Notes under the pieces: generated by a model
Database searches by the model: none
Seen by the model: the letters and a program-made list of their open reading frames with translations, nothing else
Told to the model about the DNA's origin: nothing
Program-made: the position numbers and the translations under genes
Shown: positions 23,847-34,478 of the stretch, in pieces
Position numbering within the stretch: position 1 is the stretch's first letter
Layout: each line of letters opens with the position of its first letter
From: Verpa conica
Lineage: Eukaryota > Ascomycota > Pezizomycetes > Pezizales > Morchellaceae
Length of the DNA stretch: 64,000 nucleotides
Direction: 5' to 3'
NCBI GenBank assembly: GCA_033030425.1
Contig: JAUFSD010000009.1
Span: 558,001-622,000 of the forward strand

Positions 23847-24669
23847 TAGTTATAAACTATGGCCTGAAAACACCCAGCTGGCTAGGAGCTTAAGGAAAGA
23901 TAGTTATATAGTTATTTTTTTTATTTAAAAAACTAGTATTTCTCAACTATGTAGTAGAGTCATAAAGGCTAAAGAACGTTTGGGAATTACCCACCGTAGA
24001 AATCATGTATATATATATAACCGCAAGGGATCCTATTGGCGTACGCATATATTTTTCCAACTTTGGACTCCATATTTTAGTTCATCTCCGTACTGTTACC
24101 AAGTATATAGAACGGCTGGGACCAGAAATCTTCTAGAAGTGTTTTCAAGAATTCCTTGCTATATATATACATAGTATACTCCTAGCTGGTGTTGGGAAGT
24201 AGATCTCTAATACTATAATTATAAGCCTTCTACTCGCTACAGTACGTTGGAGCATATCAGTAAAAGAGCTACGGATATATGCATACATAGTCCTGAAAAT
24301 GAGTACATATAGGTCATTCTTGCGGGACTATATAGCTGCATGTAGCCAATAGAACTCTAAAATACGGGGTAGTAAACATTTATATAGCCGCTATATATCG
24401 ATTACTCAGAAATCAACCCCCCCACCCCTCCCCCCAGAAAAATATACCTTCGGCTGATGCAAGGTAGATATTCTTTAGCCATCGTATTGAGATCTAGGGA
24501 TTAAACAAAGTGACCCAAAGAACACCCCCGAACCGACCATCAATAAGGAGTTTAGGGAGCCCCCTTTGTTGGCCAAGAGCAGTGTACCGGCAACATTAAC
24601 ATATACTTAAAGATTAGACAACCTGGCCCCCTAAAGTACTACTCCTACAACCTAGAGGTAGTTTGAAAT

Positions 24670-26355
24670 ATGGCCGAAGCGTACCTAGGTATCATCGCCC
24701 TCTGACCCTTAGTTTCTCTCGGGCTAATTTACATTACAGTCTGTCATGACAATCGTCGTGACGACTCACGACGTGAAGCACTACTTCGGCTAGGGCATGC
24801 CCTGATCAAAGTGAAGAATGATCTAGCGTTTTTTCCAAGTAAACGACTTGATTCACAGATTAGAGATGTTTTAGTGTTCTGTATCGCAATACTAAAAGAA
24901 TTTGAGGTCAAAACACTCCGCCAAGAGTTTTTAGACGAGGGCCAAGACATTTATCCATTAGCAAACCTCTATAACCTTGGTATACAGATCCTAGCTCTCC
25001 AAGAGATCCAGAATAGATTTTTCACTGAGCTTGACCAATGGAAGTACGATGTGGAAGCTGTACAGGCTTCATCGCCGGGAGGTTCGGACGACATTGGGAC
25101 AGTTCTAGCAGAAGTACATGAATTTTTGGTTTTTGCTACCCTTACAAACCGTATTCATCCTTTTCACATTCTCACTGAGTTCTCCATCAAACATGCGGTT
25201 CAAGTAGCAAAGCACTCAGAGTTTTTAACAGAGGCTTCGAATACTATTTCAATTCTTGCAGCAGCACTTTCTATCCAGAATGAGCTCGACTCAGCTTCAG
25301 GCCCTAAAAATAACCGCGTCGTTAGTAGTGCGATTATCCCTCCACAAACAGTTATCCATATTGCTAAAGACTGGTATAAGAGCTATAAATCATCTATATC
25401 TGTTGCAGAGAAGGCATGTTGTCACTCTAATAAATTTCATGTGAAAACAGCTAATTATTACCAGGAATTCCGCCGGGAGGCTCAATTACCTATGATACCA
25501 TTTAACCGTCTTTTTACTTGGTTCAGTAAGCCTCCTTTAATCTTATTTAAAACAACCGAATTATTTCTCACATGAGTAGTCGATGCGCGTAGGCGTATTA
25601 TATCAGTTGGACAAATCATTAACCCCGCTTTGAAAATGGTAGTTAACGACATAATGGCTTCTAAGGTACCATTCAAGCATAGTGCTCAAAAGCTTACACC
25701 TATGAAAAACAAGGGCGATGAGCCCCATTACGATATTCCTTTGACTGAATTAATTCTTGAACTACTCGGTGAGCTTGGAGAAATGCCAAAATTAATACTA
25801 CTCAAACACTCCACAGTTGACCCACCTCTCCCTAGAAATAGGTCTCCTATCTTCTTCAATCTTTTTGTAAACATGGGAGCAGACGGGGTTACCCAAGAAA
25901 CCCAAAACCTTCTGAAAAAGATCTATAATTTATTTAATATGACTGCATATCGTTGCCTCGAAGTTATCCAGAGAGCCCACTGGGTCAACATGGAAAAGCA
26001 ATATGAGTACGCCGTCAGGGCAAAGAAAGAGATTGATAAAAACTACCTTCGGTAATAACCTTTCGAATAATAATAATCCCTTAAAATTAATTGACTGATA
26101 TTTTATAGTGCGGCCGGTATTGCTTTGGCTACCCGGAGACTTAACACAGTTCACTTTGAGGAAGAAATAGTGTGTCGAAAATCTCTAGTTGAACAAAACA
26201 ACCGTAACCCTTTTCTCTTAAAGGTTTTGGATGCAGTTTTTGAGATTTGTAATGACCCAAATATGCTAGAGGAGGAATACCTTGCTTATGTCACCGGACT
26301 GAGCGTAACCCAGGTTCATTCCTGGTGTAAGGAATCCCTTAGTTCTTATGTATAG
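24670..26355 (+). CDS. Unrecognised MAT-locus protein with homeodomain-like C-terminus
   Basis: Four exons (24670-24688, 24740-25525, 25577-26051, 26109-26355) give 508 residues. No known family was recognised over the first ~450 residues, which look largely helical (LFCIAILKEFEV-type heptads, IYPLANLYNLGIQILALQE, TELILELLGELGEMPK). The last 49 residues (460-508) resemble a homeodomain without its N-terminal arm: if the Trp of VHSWCKES is position 48, then Leu16, Phe20, Leu34, Ala35, Leu40, Gln44 and Val45 fall on conserved core positions. Position 49 is Cys, 51 is Glu instead of Asn, and 53 is Leu instead of Arg, so DNA contacts are degenerate. Two introns are exactly 51 nt and each removes an in-frame TGA. 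Sits between MAT1-1-1 and APN2. Function inferred from location only. Confidence 0.7.
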
Positions 26356-27902
26356 CTCTGAGCTAATTTATCTAGTTCTTTATAAACGCCATAAATTGAA
26401 TCGGCCGGCTGTAGTAATAAACGTAACTTAATCCTAAATTTAGTAGAAAATGTGATTCTTAAAACATAAGTGAGTTGGCAGTATTTTTATATAGCTATTA
26501 GTATGTAGTTTTAGACATGAGCTTTTTAGTTAGTGCATGTACTCCCTTAATCATTTAACTACTATGGTCAATGAGGCCACTCGAATACCTTAGCCAAAGG
26601 GCTCCATAAATTTATGATTAATTCATTCGTTCATTCCATGAGGCCACTCGGAGCGAGGCGAGAGGCCTCCAGATACCTCGGCTTTGTAGACCCCCTGCCT
26701 TTGCCCCACGCTTTGAGGCATCAAGGTTTAATTTTGTCTCGAGGTATATAAAGTTTTTAGCTATTATTAAGGTATACTTTGGGCACTATTAGGTTATGCC
26801 AAACTACTTTTATAGTCTATCATCTGTTTAAAATAGTTGAGCTAAGTCTGATAATTTCAGGTAATGAATTGTATTTAGTAAGCGATATCGATGCCTAGCT
26901 AGGGTGATCATGGCCTATTTTACTACTACTAGATCGAAGTCTGTAATACTTTTCAAGATTTATTACTAATGCCATCAAGTCAATAGGAATAAGGCTAAGG
27001 ACTGGGGTGGCTTTTTAGACCCCCAATTTCTCCTATCCTCGAGGCCACTACATGTACAGTGTCTGACTGTCAAGATCACAAAATTAAACGCCTATCATTA
27101 CTTTCCCTCTAAAATCCTCTCAAAAAATAGTAAAAGTAACTTTAACCCAACTTAAATTTGGGCTTTGGCACATGACTCGAGAAACATAGTGTTGCCCTGT
27201 CAATAGCGCATGTATTAATAGAATGGCAGGATTCTCATAGAATGAACCGATATGACAGTTGCCTCGCTAACAAGTGCAATACGAATAGACTACGAGAGTG
27301 CCCATTCACATCCAGGTTAGACTCCGTCTCCCACTCTCTGATATTCTTTAATATTACGTAGCGAATTTATTCTCACATCAATCCTCACAGCGGGCACTCT
27401 AGGATCATGTAGCTATTCTTCCCTATCAATGATATGAATTCACCACTCATGCTCAATGAAGGCAAGACTTGGGATTCTTCAAGATTTTTTCTTTGCTACT
27501 TACATTTATTACAGCAAATGTTTCGAATCATCAAAAGGTTATTTCTAGTGTTGGTAAAATCCTCTCGTAGATAAGGAATGAGCTAGCCTATAAACCAGCT
27601 GGGGCAGTACCGGGTGCCAAAACCAGGGATGTACTTCTCTTTGCTCTCCGAGTTGTCAGGGATTTCAAGTAAAACACCTTAAGATAAACAATCTAAATGA
27701 AAATCTGGACTTCTAGGCTTGAAGAAACATGTGCCTATAAGTCGGAGGCCTCCTGTCATTAGATATGGTTTTTATGTAAATTATTTAGATTAATAAGTAA
27801 ATATAACTATGGCTTTACTTACTAGTAACGTAAAATAGCCTATTCTTCTAAGGCAGAAAGATAGTCACTACTAAGCCAGCTAGGTATCAATGTTGCCTCG
27901 TG

Positions 27903-28100
27903 TGGTTAGTGGCTAATTAGGTTAAACCCTAGTCTCGTTCCCAGCCCCAATGGTTGCTTTTGCTGCGCAGCCACCGTAGGGCAGCAAACTGCGCCGTATA
28001 GGGGATGGGCACGAGACTAGTTAAACCCTAGTATTGTTTTAAGCATCGTGTGTGACGATTGAATTGACAGCTTTGCCACAGGTTCGAACCCTACCGGAAC
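27903..28100 (+). repeat. tRNA-related (SINE-like or decayed tRNA) sequence
   Basis: An A-box-like TGGTTAGTGG at 27903 and a perfect B-box GGTTCGAACCC at 28081 are in order. They are separated by the 92-bp insertion described next. With the insert removed the boxes are about 79 bp apart, too far for a simple intron-less tRNA, and the T-stem pairs poorly. It is more likely a tRNA-derived repeat than a working tRNA. Confidence 0.35.
27929..28020. mobile_element. 92-bp foldback (hairpin) MITE
   Basis: Starts CTAGTCTCGTTCCCAGCCCC and ends with the near-complement, 18 of 20 positions matching. The interior also holds short inverted GCTGC/GCAGC pairs, so the whole element can fold as a hairpin. 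It is bordered on both sides by TTAAACC (27922-27928 and 28021-28027), a 7-bp direct repeat that looks like a target-site duplication. Confidence 0.7.
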
Positions 28101-28344
28101 CGTAAAGGGTTCCTATTATTCTAATATGTCTATCTACCTTTTCAAACGGAAGTTTATAGAAACCACCACGCCCAATAACGTTACATTTTTTCCCCCCAAT
28201 TCCCCAGCTGGTGTCGCACCGAGTCCTATGCCTTGATAATACATGTACCTAGTATTTTTGTACGGTGGCTACCTAATTTTAGGACGGCTCAAGGCTAGAC
28301 GCTTCTTTGACTAACGATAACCTTTTGCAATATTATTTTTTATA

Positions 28345-28410
28345 TCAAGCGATTTTATTTTTTCTGGGTATAAAATCCGGCATGTAGTTCTAAACTATAA
28401 CCTAAAAATA
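28345..28410 (+). repeat. Paralogous empty site of the 23.4-kb element
   Basis: This stretch aligns to the sequence flanking the 23,402-23,846 element: CTGGGTATAAAATCCGGCATG then TAGTTCTAAACTATAACC here, versus CTGGGTACAAAATATGGCATG and TAGTTATAAACTATGGCC on either side of the element. Only one TA is present here, so it represents the uninserted state. Confidence 0.65.
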
Positions 28411-28897
28411 GATAATTAATATACATGGCCCGAGCTACTGTGTATGACATTATGCTGTATAGTGAAGTCACGAGTTATCACTCGGTGTAGGTTGGTACGC
28501 AATGCTCGGGTAGAAGGCAGATATTGAGTATAGAAACTCGAGTTTGCTTGATTAATTCTCTAGGGGGCTCCCGTAGGGCCTACTTTATATACCCTATTCC
28601 AGGTACCTCCGGTGCCCCCACTACATCTCTTCGAGCTTCCCCACTCACATGGTACCGCATTAGGGGGACTCACTTCGCACAAACCTCGGTCTGTAGCCCA
28701 GAAACAAAAAAAAATTCGCCGGGTTAAATAATATAGTTATAATTATTAAAAAAAGTAGTAAAATTAAGTTACTAATATCTATCACGCTTGCAATACAAGA
28801 GAAAGAAATCAACAAACTTCTCAGCCTCGTCGTCGCCTACCTTTAATATATAATAGTGATAAACTAAAGTCCGAAACGAAACAGAGCCGCGTGATAC

Positions 28898-31556
28898 TTA
28901 TATTGGCGAACTATCTCTATCGCTGCTCCACTTGAAAAAATTACATCTCCATTCCCCTACCTGACCATTCGTAAGTTTTTTCCCGCCGGGTCCTAACGGC
29001 CTACAAAATAAAATCAATTCGTATTAGTATAAAGGGGTCAAAATTCGAGTAGGTGAGCACCTACCTAGAGCACATCCAAAAGGCCCTACCAACGTTTGGT
29101 CCAGGTTTCTTTGTTATACGCTTAAGGCAAGGTTCGTTATGTGTCTCACATCTCGGTACCGCAGGTTTCGTGAATAACTGTGACCATTTCTCTTTTGATA
29201 CGATAGGATCGACTGAAGGGAACGACCCTTCCTCCTCATCATGAGAATGTACTATGATATCGCTTTCCGATAGAACCACCTCTATGCGTGAATTTTCGCC
29301 CGGATCTACGTTTTGCAGACTAGGATTGTCGGCACCTAAAATCAAACTTGGTGGGTCTTGCGAGTTTTGCCGACTTGACGAAGGTTCGAATGATGTAGGA
29401 GCTGAATTTTCCATCGTAGGCCTTGGCTTTCTAAAGAAGCCCATCAAGCTCTGTTGACCGTTTGGTTGCGGTTTCTTCGGGGTGGCATTAGATGATTTTT
29501 TCCCCGATGAGCTAATAGCAGTTGTCTTTTGCCGTTTAGCTGGTGGTTCTCGTGGCTGAGAGGATTTTGAAGATATAGCTGACGAATTGCTTTTCTGAGA
29601 GCTATAAACTTCTCCGGTAGTGTCTACTGAAAATAGGCCTCTCGCATCATTTTGCATTGATCCATTACCAAAAGTAGTAGCCTCGTGTACATTGGAAAGT
29701 AAACGAGGATTCCGGGGCCCATTTCCAGATATAGTTAAAGTATCAGATAGTTTTTTCACCCTTTGCGGACTAGAGCTTGTTTGGGCTGTGACTTTTGAAA
29801 ACATGTCTCTTATACTCTGTCTCCCAGCATACTCGCCCATTGTCTGGACTGACAGCTTTAACTGGGGGGCAGCTTCCGAAGACTGGCGCTCCCCATTGAT
29901 AAATAGCCCCGGAGGATTTATAACATCAATAAGATGTTGCTCGTGTCCTCCAATAGTTACTTTTTCATTTATCACTCCATAAACTGGGCAGTGATCGGAG
30001 CCCTTTGCAAGTATTAGCCTCATAGAGAAACCAATTAAGGCATATTCAGAGCTTTACCATCAAACCCTCCTGTATGTTTGCTTCCCCGAACCATGACCTC
30101 ATATCTGAAGAGCATAATATATAATCTATGCGTTGTCCTGTGTGGTTCTTTCTTCAGTAAGTGTATATAAACGCTATTAGGGTGAATTTCTACCGTAATT
30201 CCCTGGCCTATGGTAGACACAATCACGTTAGCCTTGAATTAGTCAGAATTGACAGTAATAGCCGTTATAACACTCATGCCAACCACGAAGACAGTCAACA
30301 CACTTGTTCTACAAGGCTGAATATGATTAAGTCACATCAATGTTTTCTTCAGAAATAGAACAAACCTTCCATTGTTTTTTGTATCCCAACCTAGACACTT
30401 ATTAGCAAAAACTCCCACCAATAGAATATATACACAATAAATGGATTGCCAGATAACGGTATCGCAGCCTGAAAATCATGGCTCAAACCCATGGAGCTGA
30501 GGAATATAATAGGACCTACAGGTATACATCCCCTGTCTTTCTGGGAAAAATTCCCTACAAAGGTCGACCATGACACCATTCTCATGAGGCTCTAGTAGCT
30601 TATGGAGGATTTTCCTGCTTCGCGTATCCTTATAGTCCTCTAGGTTGCACTCTATCATGATTTCCTTTGCAGCAGCATTATCAATCTCATCTCTCGCAAT
30701 ATTTAAATCCCCCACTACTACTACTCTCCGTTTTTCAACTTCCACTAGGTTTCGGATTCGTTCATCCAACGCCGCGGCGAATGCAATTCGGAAATCGTCT
30801 CTAGAAGGGTCTATATGTGCAGGGCAATACAAACCCATGAGAACAAACGCTCCAAAGTCTAAAATAAGGCAGCGGCCTTCGCTATCAAGCAGAGTAGCTT
30901 CCTCACGTGGAAGATCAGGATAACCACCAATAGTCTCGGTAGATGGTAGTGACAAGTATGTTACTCCATCGCGGCCTGGAGGTGAAAGAATTCCGGTTAT
31001 ACCCTCCTCGGCTTTGATAGGGTTGCACTTAGACCGACGAGTATATATTGCCACGCCACTGTATCCTATACGTATCCATCTTTAACAGCATGACCTATTT
31101 AGGAAATTTAAGAATACCAGGAGATCTTACCTTTTTTATATTTCGGAAACGTACAGAAGCAATCCCAGCCCGGCACTAAAACCATGTCATCTCTAAGATC
31201 TTTCTTTTGTATCTTAAGCTCTTGAATGCAAACGATATCGGCTTCTAGAGTATCAAACATCGCCTGAAAAAAATGCATTTAATGCGTATCAACAGAATGA
31301 CGGTATAGAGCCGAGAATTGAGGTAAACATACCTGGAATGTCTTGCCACGCCATGGGTGGTACGAGAATGGATTCCTGGGTCCCAATAATCAAATTCCGC
31401 TCAACTAATCCCTAGCTAGTGAACTCACCGGATACCATTCACTATGATAAGGACGAAACCAAAATAAGTAATTAGCGCGTGGCAAATTTAATACTGGCTT
31501 AACCGGGTAATTGAGTAGGACTGTATACCATTCCATGTTGTTATTCGCAAGGACAT
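28898..31556 (-). CDS. APN2: APN2 class II AP endonuclease (MAT-locus flank)
   Basis: Exonuclease III-type AP endonuclease for base-excision repair. Nine exons, 640 residues: 31556-31529, 31441-31429, 31375-31333, 31263-31131, 31065-30520, 30390-30366, 30151-30058, 30002-29065, 29000-28898. Catalytic motifs are ITTWNVNGIRNPF (Asn), IVCIQELK (Glu), YSGVAIYTRR, VVVGDLNIA (Asp/Asn), RIDYIL and GSDHCPVYG (Asp-His). A long linker holds QQSLMGFFRKP, a PIP-box-like QxxLxxFF. The C-terminus is a GRF zinc finger (PRCETHNEPC, GRAFWMCSR, WRCNFFKW). Two exons are only 13 and 25 nt. APN2 beside COX13 is the standard outer flank of ascomycete MAT loci. Confidence 0.95.
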
Positions 31557-31979
31557 AGCTCTGAATTTCTTGGTTCAATATACGGTGCTTCAAGGTTGTA
31601 AAACTTTGTCTGATCAGTACGTTGTAGTGTTGCTTGAGCTTGCTTATGGAGACGCGGTGCCTTGATGATATCACGCGCTTAGACTACGTTGTCACGGTAC
31701 TGAAGAATATATTGATTCTTGGGATTTTCAGCTTAGGAGACCAAATTCCTACTCCAAATATACTACAACCTATTTGAATAGCTATTAGAAGATTCATAAT
31801 ATAGAAACTTATGTTTGTCTTTTCCTCTGTAGTTTATGTCGTCACTGCTAGACCGTTACATACTAATTATGTAAGCGGCCCAATTCCCAATCTCGAAAAC
31901 CTCACCCCATCGCACCCCACGCCATCCTCGGTCGTACCTCCCCTCAGCGTTTCCGTTTAGAATTCCACAAACAATCACC
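31557..31979. promoter_or_regulatory. Shared divergent promoter, APN2 / COX13
   Basis: 423 bp between the opposed start codons of two genes commonly found together. No specific element recognised. Confidence 0.45.
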
Positions 31980-32563
31980 ATGCTCTCCACTCAAACTATC
32001 GCCCGTGCAACTGCTCGCACTATCGTGAGGCCGCAACAATCCCGCCTTGCTTTCCAGGTCAGAAGATTCGCTTCTGAGGTTTCTAAGGGAACTGAAAGCA
32101 CCTTCGTCAAGGAAAGAGAAGCCGTCAAACACCATGCCGCCGAGTCGAGTGGTCCGTCGTCTCGTTGTGTTTTTTAACCGTTGAAAACTGTACTGACAAT
32201 CACCTCAGCACTCTGGCGCAAGATTTCTCTCTAGTTTGTCTCACCCAAACCCCCACCCCACCTAAAAAAGTAGCAGCATGTGGAAGAAACCGAATGATTT
32301 TGACGGAACAACCTTGAAACAAATACAGTGTCGTTCCTCCATGCTTAATCGTCACCTCTATCAACGCCTATAACCTCTGGAATGAACATTGGGAGCACTG
32401 GGAACATTTACCTCCTCTTGAGGAGCGTCCTGAGTACCCCTACCAGAACATCAGGAGCAAGAACTACTTCTGGGGAGACGGAGATAAGGTCTATTCCTCT
32501 GTACCTAGTATCTTATGTTTACAAATGCTAATGTTAATTATGCGTTGATAGACATTATTGTAA
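31980..32563 (+). CDS. COX13: Cytochrome c oxidase subunit VIa
   Basis: Nuclear-encoded regulatory subunit of complex IV, one membrane helix. Four exons (31980-32151, 32209-32233, 32329-32488, 32552-32563), 122 residues. A mitochondrial presequence (MLSTQTIARATARTIVRPQQ) is followed by LWRKISLYVVPPCLIVTSIN, NEHWEHWEHLPPLEERPEYP, YQNIRSKNYFWGDGDK and a short TLL end. Exon 2 is 25 nt and the terminal coding exon is 12 nt. The APN2-COX13-SLA2 set supports the MAT-locus call. Confidence 0.93.
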
Positions 32564-34478
32564 GATTCTGATGGTTGGTTATAATATTTCCTTAGGCCTA
32601 TTGCTGACACCTCCGGAACTTAGCTGGAATGACAAGGTCAACCACCATAAACAAGACGAATAATTATAAGTATTCAACCTATACTTCAGGCGTAGCAAAG
32701 AATGGTGATGTAAATGATTAGAATAGCAATACCTTGGGGTCAGGTATGGAGGTACCTTTGAGTAAATAAATATATCAGTTTAAACTTTCCATTTTCTCAC
32801 AATTCAAGTCTAAAACAATAAGATCTTTAATCAACGAGTGAGAAGGCAGCCAATCCTTCCCACCTATTAAACGGAGCTCCCAAAAATAGTATTCACCCCC
32901 GAGATGTTCTTTGCCGATCATTTCTGAGACAAAGCATCGGTAGTATCTAGCATTTTCCCTAGGCCCATCGTAAGGCGAACATCACCGGGGAAGCTTTATT
33001 CGGTGCTTCAGGATATCACAAATCAATTAAAGTCTCTTGATTAATCCCTACACGAAAATCTAGCCATTAAGGGCTGGGTGTCCCTAAATGTAATCCGATA
33101 CATGTACCTAAGCGATTTAGATATGAAAGAGTGAGGCTTCCACCTACATAGTAAAGCTTAAGCCCTAGTTCCTAGTACTAAAGAATTTACGGAGATTATT
33201 GATATTCTATGTAGCTCAATATATCACAAAGGCCCCTATACTTTGAGGCTTATGTCTCTTTTCAGGCATGCGATCTAGTATTTCATGACGTGCTGTACTT
33301 CCCTAGATAGGTACTGTCCAATAGTAATAAATATTCTTGAGCGACCAAACACTATATAATTCTATAGAGAGCTTCTCAGACCATTGGCCAATGTTTCTAG
33401 GCTATTCAGGAGGTGATTTTAGACTATCGAACAACAGCGTAGCCTGACTACTTTGGTCGTATGTTGAAGTCGTTGTTTGTGTGGTGACACAGTGGGTGGC
33501 GGGCAAAACACACCAAGAAGGGCTTAGGGTGCATAGCTTACCCAGCCTGGCCAAACCCGGATCTTCGTCACCCTCCTTCTCCCGTCTCCCTTCCAGCTGT
33601 GTGCGCCCTCTGCTCGCGTATTCCCACTTCGACCTCCTTTCCCATCTGCCCATCTACTCCTTGTTCCCCTCCCCTTCCCTCTTCATCTACCTTCCCCCTT
33701 CTTCTTCCCCTTCCTCCGGCCATTTCCCCATCAACCAGTCCGACAAAGACGCGATTTACCTTAGCACTTTCAGCTTTACCAGTCTTCACGCTTACGACTC
33801 GAGTCATCGAGGAACATCGTGATCTGGTTACGGGCTACAAATTGTTTCTCTTCTGTTGTTGGAACTGAGAGGACATTCTGTTTCTTTATTATCTTTTTGT
33901 TGCTGGTGCAGCACACTGACCAGTCTTGTATCCTCGCCTGTGAGGGAGAAAACAATCATTTTTGCTGGGGATATAAAGATCAAGAAGAATTTGTGCCTCA
34001 TTTCTTGGTGTAACAAGCAAGCGAGTGAGCAAAGCAAGAATATCCTGTGCTACGAGAGAAAGATAAGAGAGCTAGTATTCACACTTCCGGCAGTGTACGT
34101 ATCACCACCCTTTTTGTTCTGTATAGGCTTGGGTTACGGTGAACCCTTGCCTGGGCGTGGATTTTGACGGCGAGGTTTTACTTCTATTTTTGGCATTTGC
34201 GCCCTCCGTTTTATTCCCCTGTTCTTTGCTCGCTTTGCTTTGCTAGACTTTGTCTTCATTCTCACGCGTTGTTTTATTTGCTGTGTTGCAGTCCGTTTGT
34301 TTTTTCACCTTGCTCTGTTTTCTTGGAAGCTGATTTACGAGATGAATTGTACAGACCCTCCTGTAACTTGTTCCTTGACAGAGCAAGAAAAAGAGAATTT
34401 TAGGAAGAAAAGCAAGTCACCTAAACAAAGAAACAGTCTATACTCACCCAAATCTCGTGAATCACCCACATCCTCAAA
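32564..34478. other. Spacer and probable long 5' leader of the RRM gene
   Basis: The left half is AT-rich with no signal. From about 33,580 to 33,760 the + strand is strongly pyrimidine-rich, followed by mixed sequence up to the start codon at 34,479, probably a promoter and 5' UTR with possible introns. The open frames here are low-complexity and lie on both strands, so none is called. Confidence 0.45.

Larger units (their letters stand above)
21465..24669. other. Gene-free interval inside the MAT locus with inverted-repeat elements
   Basis: Separates MAT1-1-1 from the unrecognised gene at 24,670; the two genes point away from each other. It contains the presumed MAT1-1-1 promoter (to about 21,830) and the terminal-inverted-repeat elements at 22,389 and 23,402, plus dense short repeats. 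Apparent short frames here are not supported. Confidence 0.5.
26356..28897. other. Gene-free AT-rich interval of the MAT locus
   Basis: 2.5 kb between the unrecognised gene and the APN2 stop. It contains a repeated block TGAGGCCACTCG (near 26,574 and 26,640), a 92-bp foldback element within a tRNA-like remnant (27.9-28.1 kb) and a partial repeat at 28.35 kb. No gene supported. Confidence 0.5.

Noticed and set aside
24670..25576. Treating the in-frame TGA codons in the novel MAT gene as proof of a pseudogene
   Set aside because: Both stops lie in stretches with proper donor and acceptor sites whose removal keeps frame, and the rest of the 508 codons is open.
24670..26355. Calling the novel MAT gene a canonical homeodomain transcription factor
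   Set aside because: Only core spacing fits. Asn51, Arg53 and the basic C-terminal helix end are missing, so the claim is limited to homeodomain-like.
18804..28897. Search for an HMG-box MAT1-2-1 gene between SLA2 and APN2
   Set aside because: No frame or exon on either strand shows an HMG-box core such as RPxNAFxxYR or the following WxxxxxxEKxPY pattern.
33402..33868. Several overlapping open frames upstream of the RRM gene
   Set aside because: They arise from pyrimidine-rich low-complexity sequence, open on both strands, with no domain.
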